A stretch of 9,805 bases of DNA from Prolixibacteraceae bacterium (GCA_017998095.1 JAGODU010000148.1:1-9805), one strand, 5' to 3'. Positions 1-7,688 are shown, numbered from the stretch's first letter. The notes: generated by a model not told the origin, from the letters alone. Made by a program: numbers and translations.

Positions 1-750
1 TTTTACAAGACTATTAATCTTGAGAAATTTAAAAATATAGATGAAGTAAAAGAATTTGCCTCTCAAAACAAAGATTACATTGAACTTGTTCATAAAAACG
101 GTGTATATACATTAGAAACTAGATTTTATAATAACCCTGCCAGGTACTTTCTTAATAGTGATAAAATTTTCCAAATAGAAAACAACGTTTATAAATTATT
201 TGATTCAGGATCAATTTCTACTAAAATTGAAAACATTAATAAACTTAAAGAAATTAATAATGACAATTATGAGGCATTTAAGAATGACAGCGATCTCATT
301 TATTCTGAAAACAAGAACCTCAATTTGAAAAGTGTAAGCAGTGCTTGTGGTACTGAAATGACTGATGATGTTAAACAACAAGTCGGAGATTATTGGTACA
401 TGACTAGGCTTTCCATTGAATGTGGAGAAGAATACAGACCAGGCAATAAAGACGTTTATTTCAAATGTAAGGCAACTTCATATAAAAGAGGATTCTTATG
501 GATATATTATTATTATGTTTCTGACATATCTGTTAATATCAATACATTCTTAAGTTACAATAGCGACTCCGGATCTAATTTATATAATTATAGAACATCA
601 TGGGTAAGTCATGGAGTTTCAAGTACAGAAGGAAAGTACAGTATAAATGCATCAACTTACGAAAGCTTTGAAACAAATGTTTCCTTTAATAGTTACTATT
701 GTACTGCCAATAATTTAAAAACTATTGATGAAATATTAAGTTGTAATTAA
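1..750 (+). CDS. Unknown protein, 5'-truncated by the window edge; Cys-containing, probably exported
   Basis: The frame is open from base 1 to a TAA stop at 748-750, so the 249 visible residues are the C-terminal part of a longer protein. The TTG at 325 could be read as a start, but uninterrupted coding upstream argues against it. I do not recognise the family. The first 105 residues are polar, rich in Asn, Lys and Asp. The remainder is rich in Tyr, Ser and Asn, with five Cys (residues 116, 141, 156, 234 and 248 of the visible part) and an aromatic run around residues 165-175 (WIYYYYVSD). No catalytic motif is visible. Paired Cys and Tyr/Ser/Asn-rich strands suit a secreted or surface beta-rich domain in a Bacteroidetes envelope, but this is inference, because the N-terminus that would show a signal peptide lies outside the window. 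A strong terminator follows 11 nt after the stop, so this is the last gene of its unit. Confidence 0.75.
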   Translation, partial: FYKTINLEKFKNIDEVKEFASQNKDYIELVHKNGVYTLETRFYNNPARYFLNSDKIFQIENNVYKLFDSGSISTKIENINKLKEINNDNYEAFKNDSDLIYSENKNLNLKSVSSACGTEMTDDVKQQVGDYWYMTRLSIECGEEYRPGNKDVYFKCKATSYKRGFLWIYYYYVSDISVNINTFLSYNSDSGSNLYNYRTSWVSHGVSSTEGKYSINASTYESFETNVSFNSYYCTANNLKTIDEILSCN

Positions 751-761
751 CAAGATATAAT

Positions 762-796
762 AAAAGAGCAATTGATTTATTTTCAGTTGCTCTTTT
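762..796 (+). terminator. Intrinsic terminator after the first gene
   Basis: AAAAGAGCAA (762-771) pairs perfectly with TTGCTCTTTT (787-796). The stem extends inward by four more pairs, one of them G-U (772-775 with 783-786), leaving a 7-nt loop. The T-rich 3' arm runs on into CCTTTTC. It lies 11 nt after the stop of the upstream gene. The next start codon is only 12 nt beyond the hairpin, so the element may also influence expression of the downstream operon. Confidence 0.85.
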
Positions 797-808
797 CCTT
801 TTCGGAAA

Positions 809-1735
809 ATGAAAAACAAAATAAAAAATAAATATAAAATTATAGAATTCATATTTATTGTATTTCTATTATCCAGTTGTCAAGAGTTGGTAACTAATGA
901 TTTCCCTGATTTTAAATCTGCCCCTACAGTTAATTCAATTCTTGTTGCGGGGGAACCATTAGCGGTTCATCTTTCTTTGGCTGATAAGCTCGATAGTTTG
1001 CCAATCTCGTTTATTGAAAATGCTTCTGTTAAGTTATATATTGACAGCAATTTTATTGAAGATCTCGAATATAATAGCAATGGATTATATATTGCCAATT
1101 CTATTGTGGAGCCCGGCAAAGAATATAAATGTTTGATTTTTGCTCCCGGTTATGATTCCATAACTGTCAAACAAACAATTCCTTCCCCTCTGAAAATTGA
1201 AAATATAGAACACATAAATATTGCAGGTACTGATCAAGAAGGAATATCATTCCCGGCTATTATAATTAAATTTCAAAATAATCCTGGCAAGACCAGTTTC
1301 TTTGAAATTTCTGTAAAATTTATAATCTCATACCGGGATTATAAAGAAGAAAGAATAGCTTATTATCCAATTTTTACTGATCCTTTAATTTTAAATGAGG
1401 GACTTCCGGTTCCTGTTTTCAACAATGAAACTGTAGAAGATTCATCTTATACATTATTTCTAAACTATTCTACCTTAATGTCTTCTTCGTTTAATGGAGG
1501 CCCACAACGTACAAAGCTATTTCCAATCATAGTTGAATTGAGAACGTTAAGTCCCGATTATTACCATTATAAGAAGCAATTTTACCTTTACAATGAAGGT
1601 AAATATGCAAATGGTATAACTGAATCAATGACTGCCTCTCCTCTATATTCCAATGTGGAAAATGGATTTGGAATCTTTTGTGGTTATTCTAGCTTTATGT
1701 CAGATACAATTATCCCCGAACCATATGAAAACTGA
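809..1735 (+). CDS. DUF4249-type outer-membrane/surface lipoprotein
   Basis: The protein has 308 residues. A lipoprotein signal peptide is clear: a basic start (MKNKIKNKYK), a hydrophobic core, and the lipobox LLSSC with the lipidated Cys at residue 24. Acidic Glu at +2 after the Cys is compatible with surface export in Bacteroidetes. The mature part matches my knowledge of the DUF4249 family: an early 'P-x-V-N-S-I-L-V-A-G-E-P' segment (about residues 39-50) followed by a beta-rich domain, and a C-terminal 'NVENGFGIFCGYSS' segment. Family members are characteristically encoded beside a TonB-dependent receptor, as here, where the receptor start overlaps this gene by 11 nt. The molecular role is not established; a partner lipoprotein for the receptor is a reasonable inference. 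GGAAAATG at the start gives a weak ribosome-binding sequence. Family assignment is from remembered sequence patterns, not from a search. Confidence 0.85.
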   Translation: MKNKIKNKYKIIEFIFIVFLLSSCQELVTNDFPDFKSAPTVNSILVAGEPLAVHLSLADKLDSLPISFIENASVKLYIDSNFIEDLEYNSNGLYIANSIVEPGKEYKCLIFAPGYDSITVKQTIPSPLKIENIEHINIAGTDQEGISFPAIIIKFQNNPGKTSFFEISVKFIISYRDYKEERIAYYPIFTDPLILNEGLPVPVFNNETVEDSSYTLFLNYSTLMSSSFNGGPQRTKLFPIIVELRTLSPDYYHYKKQFYLYNEGKYANGITESMTASPLYSNVENGFGIFCGYSSFMSDTIIPEPYEN

Positions 1736-4064
1736 AAAAAGATTTGCTTTGCTATTATTTTTTTTATTCCCCATCTTACATTTAAGTGCCGGTCACCGAA
1801 TATCAGGTTTTATAAAAGATGGTAACACTGGTGAATTTCTGATAGGGGCAAGTATTATTGAAAAAGGCACAAACAATGGAACATCAACTGATAACAACGG
1901 GTATTTCTCGTTGGTTTCAAAAACAAATTTTATAAGTATATCATATATAGGCTATAAAAATCAAGAACTATACCTGGATAAAGATACTTTAATAAATATT
2001 TTACTGGAGGGGGGAAAAGAAATAGGTGAAGTATTTATCACAACAAGGCAAAACAAAAAATTCAATGTTACCAAACTTACTAAATCAGAAATGCTATCAA
2101 TCCCTTCATTGGGTGGAAAACCGGACATACTTAAAGCACTTCAGCTCATGCCGGGTATTCAATCACAGCAAGAAGGTTCAAGTCTCTTAAATATACGAGG
2201 TGGAAATCCCGGAGAAAATCTTTATCTTTTTGACAATGTTCCTATTATATATGTCAATCATTTAGGCGGGTTTATGTCTGTATTCAATCCTGAAATGATA
2301 AATAATATTGAAGTATATAAAGGGGGATTCCCTCCACGATATGGGGGAAAACTATCTTCAGTAATTTCAATTACTCAACGTGAAGGTGATAAATCAAAAC
2401 TAAAAGGCTCCTTAAGCATAGGTGTTACCGATGCGTCTTTTAGTGTTGAAGGACCATTGCTTAATAAAAAAGCCAGTTTTATTATAACAGGTCGAAAAAC
2501 TTTAATTGATCCTTTTATGATTTTAATAAGTGGAATAATCGAAGGCAATAACAATTATGTCTTTTATGGATTCCATGACTTTAATGGCAAGTTTTCATGG
2601 CATCCTGATACAAAAAACAGTATTTACTTTAACTTTTATCAAGGAGACGATTATTTGCATTTTTGGAATAAAAAGAACCTTAATCCTGCTGAGAAATTTA
2701 AACTTTCAAATACCTGGGGCAATTACATGGCATCATTAAGATGGAAAAGGGTTCATAATTTAAAACTTTTCAGTGATAATTCTATTTCTTATACAAGGTA
2801 CAGACTAAAGACAATTCAATCTTTCAATTCTGTAAACCAATCTGATACTATAAGCTATCAGAATGATTTTTTTTCTTCTGTTCAGGATTTTTCTATCATG
2901 TCTGACTGGCAGTACAACATATTAAAAAACTGGTCGATAGATTTTGGGATTAAGTCTTCTCTGTTAATCAATATTCCTAATAAGATACTGAATTCAGAAA
3001 CAGATGTTTCCCAAAACTTTGAAAGAATAATTGCCAATGAATCTTCCATATACTTTAATAACAGGTTGTCGTTATTTGGCTTTTTAGATATTAATGCAGG
3101 TATGAGGCTTGTAAATTACTCATCAGACAATTATTATAAATTTTCTGCAGAACCCAGACTATCTGTCAATGCTAAAGTACTTGGTAATAATTATTTGAAT
3201 TTCAGCTATCAGAAAGTCACACAATTTGCTCATCTTATTTATACTTCAGGAAGTATTTTAAATAATGAAATCTGGATACCTGCAAATTCGGACATTGAAC
3301 CTTCATATTCAACTCAATACTCAGTTGGTTGGAAATATGACATTGACAATGGAAACTTTCAGTCAGAAATTGATTTTTACTACAAAAATTTAAATAATCT
3401 CGCTACATATAAAGAAGGGTATTCCAACTTAGTTGGAGATGGAAACTGGCGCTCTAAAATAGAAACTGGGGGATTAGGGATTTCAAAAGGGTTTGAACTT
3501 TTGTTAAGAAAAAATAAAGGTGATTGGAAAGGTTTTGTCAGCTATTCTTTGTCCAAATCAACCAGAAAGTTTCCAGGGATAAATAATGGTAAGGAATTTT
3601 TATATGATTTCGACAGGCCACATTCTTTCTCTATAAACCTTAACCGTAAAATCAGTGATAAATGGTCTTTCAATATTTTATGGGTATATCAAACAGGCAA
3701 TCCATATACCCCGGTCATTGGGCGACAATTAACACTAATAAATGATTTTAACGGCAATCCCGGACAGGTATTTACTGAAGAATTAATTTACGGCGAGAAA
3801 AACAGTGCCAGGATGAAGGATTATCACCGACTGGATATAAGTGCAACTTTAAATGTAAAAACAAAAAAAGGGAGAAGGGCAGAATGGAATTTTTCTGTGT
3901 ACAACTTATACAACAGAAAAAATCCCACTTCTTACTATTATGGATATGATAAGGAGGGTGCAATCACTTATTCAAATTCTGAGAAATACACTCCGATTGG
4001 TCAATATCAAATCAGCTTTTTCCCAATAATACCATCAGTATCATATAAAATTTATTTTGAATAA
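1725..4064 (+). CDS. TonB-dependent outer-membrane receptor with carboxypeptidase-regulatory-like domain
   Basis: The protein has 779 residues from the ATG at 1725. The frame is open further upstream to an ATG at 1653, but only the 1725 start puts a signal peptide at the N-terminus (MKTEKRFALL, hydrophobic core, cleavage near LSA-G at 22/23). It also gives the usual short overlap with the preceding gene. Residues about 24-105 form a CarbopepD_reg-like beta-sandwich (ISGFIKDGNTGEFLIGASI, a TDNNGYFSL turn, ISISYIGYK). Residues about 125-225 are the plug, with ILKALQLMPGIQS, LLNIRGGNPGENLYLFDNVP, and NNIEVYKGGFPPRYGGKLSS. The rest is the beta-barrel, ending in VSYKIYFE. Such receptors import substrates across the outer membrane using TonB-ExbBD energy. 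No SusD-like gene is adjacent; the DUF4249 lipoprotein takes the neighbour position. The substrate cannot be deduced. A small barrel gene follows after 14 nt and is probably cotranscribed. Confidence 0.93.
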   Translation: MKTEKRFALLLFFLFPILHLSAGHRISGFIKDGNTGEFLIGASIIEKGTNNGTSTDNNGYFSLVSKTNFISISYIGYKNQELYLDKDTLINILLEGGKEIGEVFITTRQNKKFNVTKLTKSEMLSIPSLGGKPDILKALQLMPGIQSQQEGSSLLNIRGGNPGENLYLFDNVPIIYVNHLGGFMSVFNPEMINNIEVYKGGFPPRYGGKLSSVISITQREGDKSKLKGSLSIGVTDASFSVEGPLLNKKASFIITGRKTLIDPFMILISGIIEGNNNYVFYGFHDFNGKFSWHPDTKNSIYFNFYQGDDYLHFWNKKNLNPAEKFKLSNTWGNYMASLRWKRVHNLKLFSDNSISYTRYRLKTIQSFNSVNQSDTISYQNDFFSSVQDFSIMSDWQYNILKNWSIDFGIKSSLLINIPNKILNSETDVSQNFERIIANESSIYFNNRLSLFGFLDINAGMRLVNYSSDNYYKFSAEPRLSVNAKVLGNNYLNFSYQKVTQFAHLIYTSGSILNNEIWIPANSDIEPSYSTQYSVGWKYDIDNGNFQSEIDFYYKNLNNLATYKEGYSNLVGDGNWRSKIETGGLGISKGFELLLRKNKGDWKGFVSYSLSKSTRKFPGINNGKEFLYDFDRPHSFSINLNRKISDKWSFNILWVYQTGNPYTPVIGRQLTLINDFNGNPGQVFTEELIYGEKNSARMKDYHRLDISATLNVKTKKGRRAEWNFSVYNLYNRKNPTSYYYGYDKEGAITYSNSEKYTPIGQYQISFFPIIPSVSYKIYFE

Positions 4065-4078
4065 CATAAAACAAAACT

Positions 4079-4674
4079 ATGAAAAGGTCTTTTATAATTA
4101 TTGCAGTGATAATTTTTACTTTCTTCTTGAGTGAAAAAAAGTCTTTTGCCAAAATGATGTAGCTCCTGATAAATGGAATTGCAAAATTGGTTATTCTCAA
4201 TATGAGTTTTTAGGAGTCAGCTCAGCGATGCAGAAAAACACAACATACACACCAGTAATAAAATCACATTTTAATTATGTTTTTCTAAAATATCTGGATG
4301 CAGGCTTTTATACAGGATACACTTCAATAAAATCAGAAACTGAACCGGTAATAATATCAGAAACTCCTCCAATAGGGTATCAATGCTTTATTGTCAACTC
4401 TGATGTTTTATTCTATGGCATAAATGCTAACTTTCATATTATACCCCTGATATTTAATAAAAAAACATATCCTTTTGATATTTATATTTCAGGAAAATAT
4501 GGTGGCTTTTATATGTTTACCGAAAAAAACGGGTATCCTGAAAGAGGACATACTCCTGACTATGGCATCTATGCCGGAGCAGCGTTTTACCTTGGAAAAC
4601 ACTTCGGTATATTCGGTGAATATGGTTTTGGCAATTATTCCAATTACCAATTTGGGTTGAGCTTCAAATTTTAA
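4079..4674 (+). CDS. Small outer-membrane beta-barrel protein, apparent -1 frameshift at an A7 run
   Basis: An ATG at 4079, 14 nt after the receptor, starts a clear signal peptide (MKRSFIIIAVIIFTFFLSEK). That frame ends at a TAG at 4160-4162. The frame one base back is open from 4135 to the TAA at 4672-4674 and begins KKVFCQNDVAPDKWN. Joining the frames in the A run at 4134-4140 gives a 198-residue protein with signal cleavage probably just before Gln-Asn-Asp. The mature part has alternating aromatic/polar strands and ends GNYSNYQFGLSFKF, a terminal Phe strand typical of outer-membrane barrels. It probably has about eight strands, as in small OmpA- or OmpX-like barrels. The in-frame ATG at 4228 is a poor start because it would remove the export signal and the first strand. 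The cause may be a one-base sequencing deletion, a real mutation, or frameshifting/slippage. Its place after the receptor suggests a role in the same envelope unit. The precise function is unknown. Confidence 0.75.
4134..4141 (+). other. A7 homopolymer / A-AAA-AAG slippery sequence at the frame junction
   Basis: In the signal-peptide frame the codons read GAA AAA AAG, so bases 4135-4141 form A AAA AAG in the phase required for -1 slippage. A -1 shift here enters exactly the open frame of the mature barrel, giving Glu-Lys-Lys-Val. One extra A in the run would also restore a single frame. I see no Shine-Dalgarno-like stimulator about 10 nt upstream, and only a weak 6-bp downstream pairing (TTTTGC 4144-4149 with GCAAAA 4181-4186). 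Confidence 0.6.
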
Positions 4675-4685
4675 TATTTAAAATT
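4667..4685. repeat. A/T-only inverted repeat between convergent genes, possible weak bidirectional terminator
   Basis: AATTTTAA (4667-4674) is a perfect inverted match to TTAAAATT (4678-4685) with a TAT spacer. It covers the stop codon of the barrel gene and most of the 20-nt gap before the end of hydA. With no G-C pairs it would be a weak hairpin, and neither side is followed by a strong U tract. A terminator function is only a possibility. No other terminator is visible between these convergent genes. Confidence 0.3.
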
Positions 4686-4694
4686 CAATCATCT

Positions 4695-6485
4695 TTAATA
4701 CCTGCTCCTTGCCACATATTTAGTATGCAATAACTGATGTGACCTTTCTCCTAAAGGTGCGCCAAGAAAATCTTTGTAAATCTTGATTACCTCAGGATTT
4801 TCGTGCGATTTTCTTATTGGCATACTCATATCTTCTTCAAATATTGCCTTATATCTCTTACTCCTTATCTCCGGATTAGTTGGAATAGGTTGGCCTCCTC
4901 CTCCAAGACATCCTCCGGGGCAAGCCATTATTTCTATAAAATGATATGAAGCTTTATTCGACTTAACCATATCCATGATTTTCTTTGCATTAACAAGACC
5001 ATGAGCTACTGCACATTTTAACTCTACTCCGTCAAGAAATGACCATGCCTCAAGAGGGTTTTCAATTTTAACAGATGCTTCCCTCACACCTTCCATTCCT
5101 CTTACCGGGGTTATTTCCAGATTCTTAAACGGGACTTCCCTTCCTGTAACAATTTCGTAAGCACTCCTTAATGCTGCTTCCATCACTCCTCCTGTTGCTC
5201 CGAATATTACAGCTGCTCCCGTTGATTCGCCCATTAACCTGTCGTACTTCTTTTCTGGTAACTTCGAAAAGTCAATTCCAGCCTGCTTTATCATTATTGC
5301 CAGCTCTCTGGTTGTCAATACAAAATCAACATCCCTGTATCCGCTTGAATGCATCTCAGGCCTGTGTGATTCAAATTTCTTGGCAGTACAAGGCATTATT
5401 GATACTGACACTATCTTCTCCGGATCTATCTTTCTGACCTTAGCATAGTATGTTTTTACAAGTGCACCAAACATTTGCTGAGGAGACTTACATGTTGAAA
5501 GATTATCCAGATATTCAGGATACATGTGTTCAATGTATTTTATCCATCCCGGCGAGCATGACGTTGCCATTGGAAGCTTAACTGTTGTATCCTTATTTAC
5601 AATCAGATTCTTCAATCTTGAAAGCAATTCGCTGCTTTCTTCCATAATAGTAAGGTCTGCGGTAAAATCTGTATCAAGTACTGAATCAAATCCAAGAGCC
5701 TTTAATGCAGCAACAAGTTTGCCAGTTACCCTTACTCCCGGTTGAAATCCCAATTCTTCTCCCAATCCAATTCTAACAGCCGGAGCAGTTTGTACAACAA
5801 CGTGTTTTTCGGGATCAGATATAGCTTCCCACACCTCTTCAATATAGTTTCTTTCAATTAATGCTCCTGTCGGACAATGATTTACACACTGCCCGCAGTT
5901 AGTACAAACAACATCAATCATAGGGTTTTCAAAAAAAGTAGAAATCTTCATTTTATGACCCTTGTAAGCTACTGTCAATGCATTAACTCCCTGTAACTCT
6001 GCACAAGTTCTAATGCAACGCTGACATCTTACACATCTGCTGTCATCCTTTATAATTGAAGGAGAAAACATGTCAATCGAGTAATTCTTATAAGGCACAA
6101 GATCAATAAGATCCTGTGACATTATTTTATATTCTGCTGCCAGTTCCTGAAGTTCGCACTTACCATTCTTATAACATTTGGTACAATCAGCGTTATGCTC
6201 AGAAAGCAGTAATTCTATAATATGTTTCCTTGAATTACGGACCCTCAATGAATTAGTAAACACTTCCATATTTTCCTGGCAAGGTGTTGCACAAGCTGCC
6301 GAAAGCCTCTTCTGTCCTGCAATTTCAACTACGCAAACCCTGCAGTTGCCTGCAACACACAAATCTTTATGATAGCATAGGGTCGGAATTATAATTCCTG
6401 CTGTCCGGGCTGCCTCCAATATTGTTGTACCCTCGTCAACTTCATAAACTATACCGTTTATTGTAATATTGATTTTCTGTTCCAT
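4695..6485 (-). CDS. hydA: [FeFe]-hydrogenase catalytic subunit HydA (NADH-linked, multimeric type)
   Basis: The 596-residue catalytic subunit reduces protons to H2 (reversibly) at an H-cluster in the cytoplasm. Domains in order are: [2Fe-2S] ferredoxin domain (C37, C48, C51, C65); His-ligated [4Fe-4S] site (H97, C101, C104, C110); two [4Fe-4S] sites (C151/154/157/161 and C194/197/200/204); then the H domain. H-domain motifs are L1 TSCSPGW (309-314 region, C310-S311), L2 MPCTAKKFE (C366), and L3 MACPGGCLGGGGQP (C522, C526). Counterparts of the Clostridium pasteurianum proton-path residues are present (E283, E286, R290, C310, S330). In L1 the second Cys, normally an H-cluster ligand, is Ser311. 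There is no C-terminal [2Fe-2S] domain like that of Thermotoga HydA. The start is 14 nt after hydB, so the gene is the last of a hydC-hydB-hydA operon. Maturases HydE, HydF and HydG must lie elsewhere. Confidence 0.96.
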   Translation of the reverse strand: MEQKINITINGIVYEVDEGTTILEAARTAGIIIPTLCYHKDLCVAGNCRVCVVEIAGQKRLSAACATPCQENMEVFTNSLRVRNSRKHIIELLLSEHNADCTKCYKNGKCELQELAAEYKIMSQDLIDLVPYKNYSIDMFSPSIIKDDSRCVRCQRCIRTCAELQGVNALTVAYKGHKMKISTFFENPMIDVVCTNCGQCVNHCPTGALIERNYIEEVWEAISDPEKHVVVQTAPAVRIGLGEELGFQPGVRVTGKLVAALKALGFDSVLDTDFTADLTIMEESSELLSRLKNLIVNKDTTVKLPMATSCSPGWIKYIEHMYPEYLDNLSTCKSPQQMFGALVKTYYAKVRKIDPEKIVSVSIMPCTAKKFESHRPEMHSSGYRDVDFVLTTRELAIMIKQAGIDFSKLPEKKYDRLMGESTGAAVIFGATGGVMEAALRSAYEIVTGREVPFKNLEITPVRGMEGVREASVKIENPLEAWSFLDGVELKCAVAHGLVNAKKIMDMVKSNKASYHFIEIMACPGGCLGGGGQPIPTNPEIRSKRYKAIFEEDMSMPIRKSHENPEVIKIYKDFLGAPLGERSHQLLHTKYVARSRY

Positions 6486-6499
6486 AATGTTTCAGATTA

Positions 6500-7684
6500 T
6501 TAGTAAATCATCTCTTCACGAAAGTTTTCAACAATAGATGAAAATGAATTGGCTACTGACTGTCCCAGACCACACTTAGCTGTATTTTGCATTGTCTCAG
6601 TCAGCTTAAGCAATTTATCAAGATAAGAAGCAGGCTTGGAGCCTTGTTTAACAGCTTTGATACCTATAAGCAGTTGCTGGCACCCTACCCTGCATGGAGT
6701 ACACTGCCCGCACGATTCTTCCCTGAAGAATTCTAGATAATTGTCAAGTACATTATACATTGACCTTGAACTATTGAAAAGCATCATCGATCCACCTGTT
6801 GGAAGTGATATTCCGGTAAGCTTACCTTTGAAGCCTATATCCGTTTCTGCAAATCTTTTCCTTGGAACCAGAAATCCTGAAGCTCCTCCCACTTGAACTG
6901 CTTTAGTATCACCATCACCAAACTCATCTACAAAATCCTGAAGGCTCATACCAAGTTCAAGTTCATAGATACCAGGTTTAGGGGTATCCCCTGAAACGGA
7001 AAAAAGCTTTGTTCCTCTGGAAAACTGAACCCCAAGATCATAAAACTTCTTGGCACCATACTTGAAAATAGTAAATGTATGAGCAAGAGTTTCAACATTG
7101 TTTATTACAGTAGGTGAGTTCATATAGCCTGAATTTGTAGGGAATGGTGGTTTATTCCTTGGTTCACCTCTTTTACCTTCCATTGATTCAAACAATGCAG
7201 TTTCTTCTCCGCATATATAAGCACCGCTGCCAAGAAATATCTTAACAGAGAAATCAAATTTTATCTCCTTACAGAAATAAGTAAACTCATCTATAGTCTT
7301 TTGCAGATCAGATCGCAGAAATTTATATTCTCCCCTCAAATAAATAAATCCTTCTGAAGTTCCAATAATATATGCGCATATTGCCATAGCAGTAAGAACT
7401 TTATATGGTACTTTCATAAGAATCTCCCTGTCTTTGAAAGTACCGGGTTCTCCTTCATCGGCATTGCAAATTATATACTTATTTTCTGAATCCAGTTCTT
7501 TAGCCAGCTTCCACTTCAATCCGGTAGGGAAACCTGCACCACCACGACCTTTAAGCTCAGAACTTATCAGCTCGTTTATTAGTTCCTGCTTGTCTCGCTG
7601 CAGCGATTTTACAAGTATCTTTTCCCAATCATCTTCATTTCTGAAAATGAAATCTGCCCTTTTCAGGTTATATGATGTTGGCAT
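6500..7684 (-). CDS. hydB: Hydrogenase NADH-oxidising flavoprotein subunit HydB (NuoF-like, short form)
   Basis: The 394-residue NuoF-like subunit should take hydride from NADH onto FMN and pass electrons through an Fe-S cluster to HydA. It has the FMN/NADH signature GRGGAGFPTGLKW (47-58), NADEGEPGTFKDR (74-86), the ICGEETAL segment (157-164), an SLBB-like region around residues 225-300, and the C-terminal [4Fe-4S] site ESCGQCTPC plus AKCGLGQ (C325, C328, C331, C371). It ends about 20 residues later. It therefore lacks both the N-terminal thioredoxin-like [2Fe-2S] domain and the C-terminal 2x[4Fe-4S] domain found in the roughly 600-residue HydB of bifurcating enzymes. A short form like this is what I recall for the non-bifurcating NADH-dependent hydrogenase of Syntrophomonas wolfei. 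The ATG lies 4 nt after the hydC stop, with TAAGGGC just before it, indicating tight translational coupling. Confidence 0.94.
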   Translation of the reverse strand: MPTSYNLKRADFIFRNEDDWEKILVKSLQRDKQELINELISSELKGRGGAGFPTGLKWKLAKELDSENKYIICNADEGEPGTFKDREILMKVPYKVLTAMAICAYIIGTSEGFIYLRGEYKFLRSDLQKTIDEFTYFCKEIKFDFSVKIFLGSGAYICGEETALFESMEGKRGEPRNKPPFPTNSGYMNSPTVINNVETLAHTFTIFKYGAKKFYDLGVQFSRGTKLFSVSGDTPKPGIYELELGMSLQDFVDEFGDGDTKAVQVGGASGFLVPRKRFAETDIGFKGKLTGISLPTGGSMMLFNSSRSMYNVLDNYLEFFREESCGQCTPCRVGCQQLLIGIKAVKQGSKPASYLDKLLKLTETMQNTAKCGLGQSVANSFSSIVENFREEMIY

Positions 7685-7688
7685 GCCC

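Noticed and set aside
1653..1724. Upstream in-frame ATG for the TonB receptor, adding 24 residues
   Set aside because: It would bury the signal peptide behind an unrelated N-terminal segment and overlap the lipoprotein gene by 83 nt; the ATG at 1725 gives a normal signal peptide.
4141..4190. Downstream pairing TTTTGC/GCAAAA as a frameshift-stimulating hairpin
   Set aside because: Only six mostly A-T pairs around a 31-nt loop; too weak to count as a stimulator.
4228..4674. Small barrel gene starting at the internal ATG 4228
   Set aside because: The frame is coding-like upstream of it (KKVFCQNDVAPDKWN...), and this start would remove the export signal and the first strand of an outer-membrane protein.
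5171..5745. Plus-strand open frames antisense to hydA
   Set aside because: They are antisense to a strongly conserved gene, have low-complexity Leu/Ser-rich translations, and show no start signal or family resemblance.
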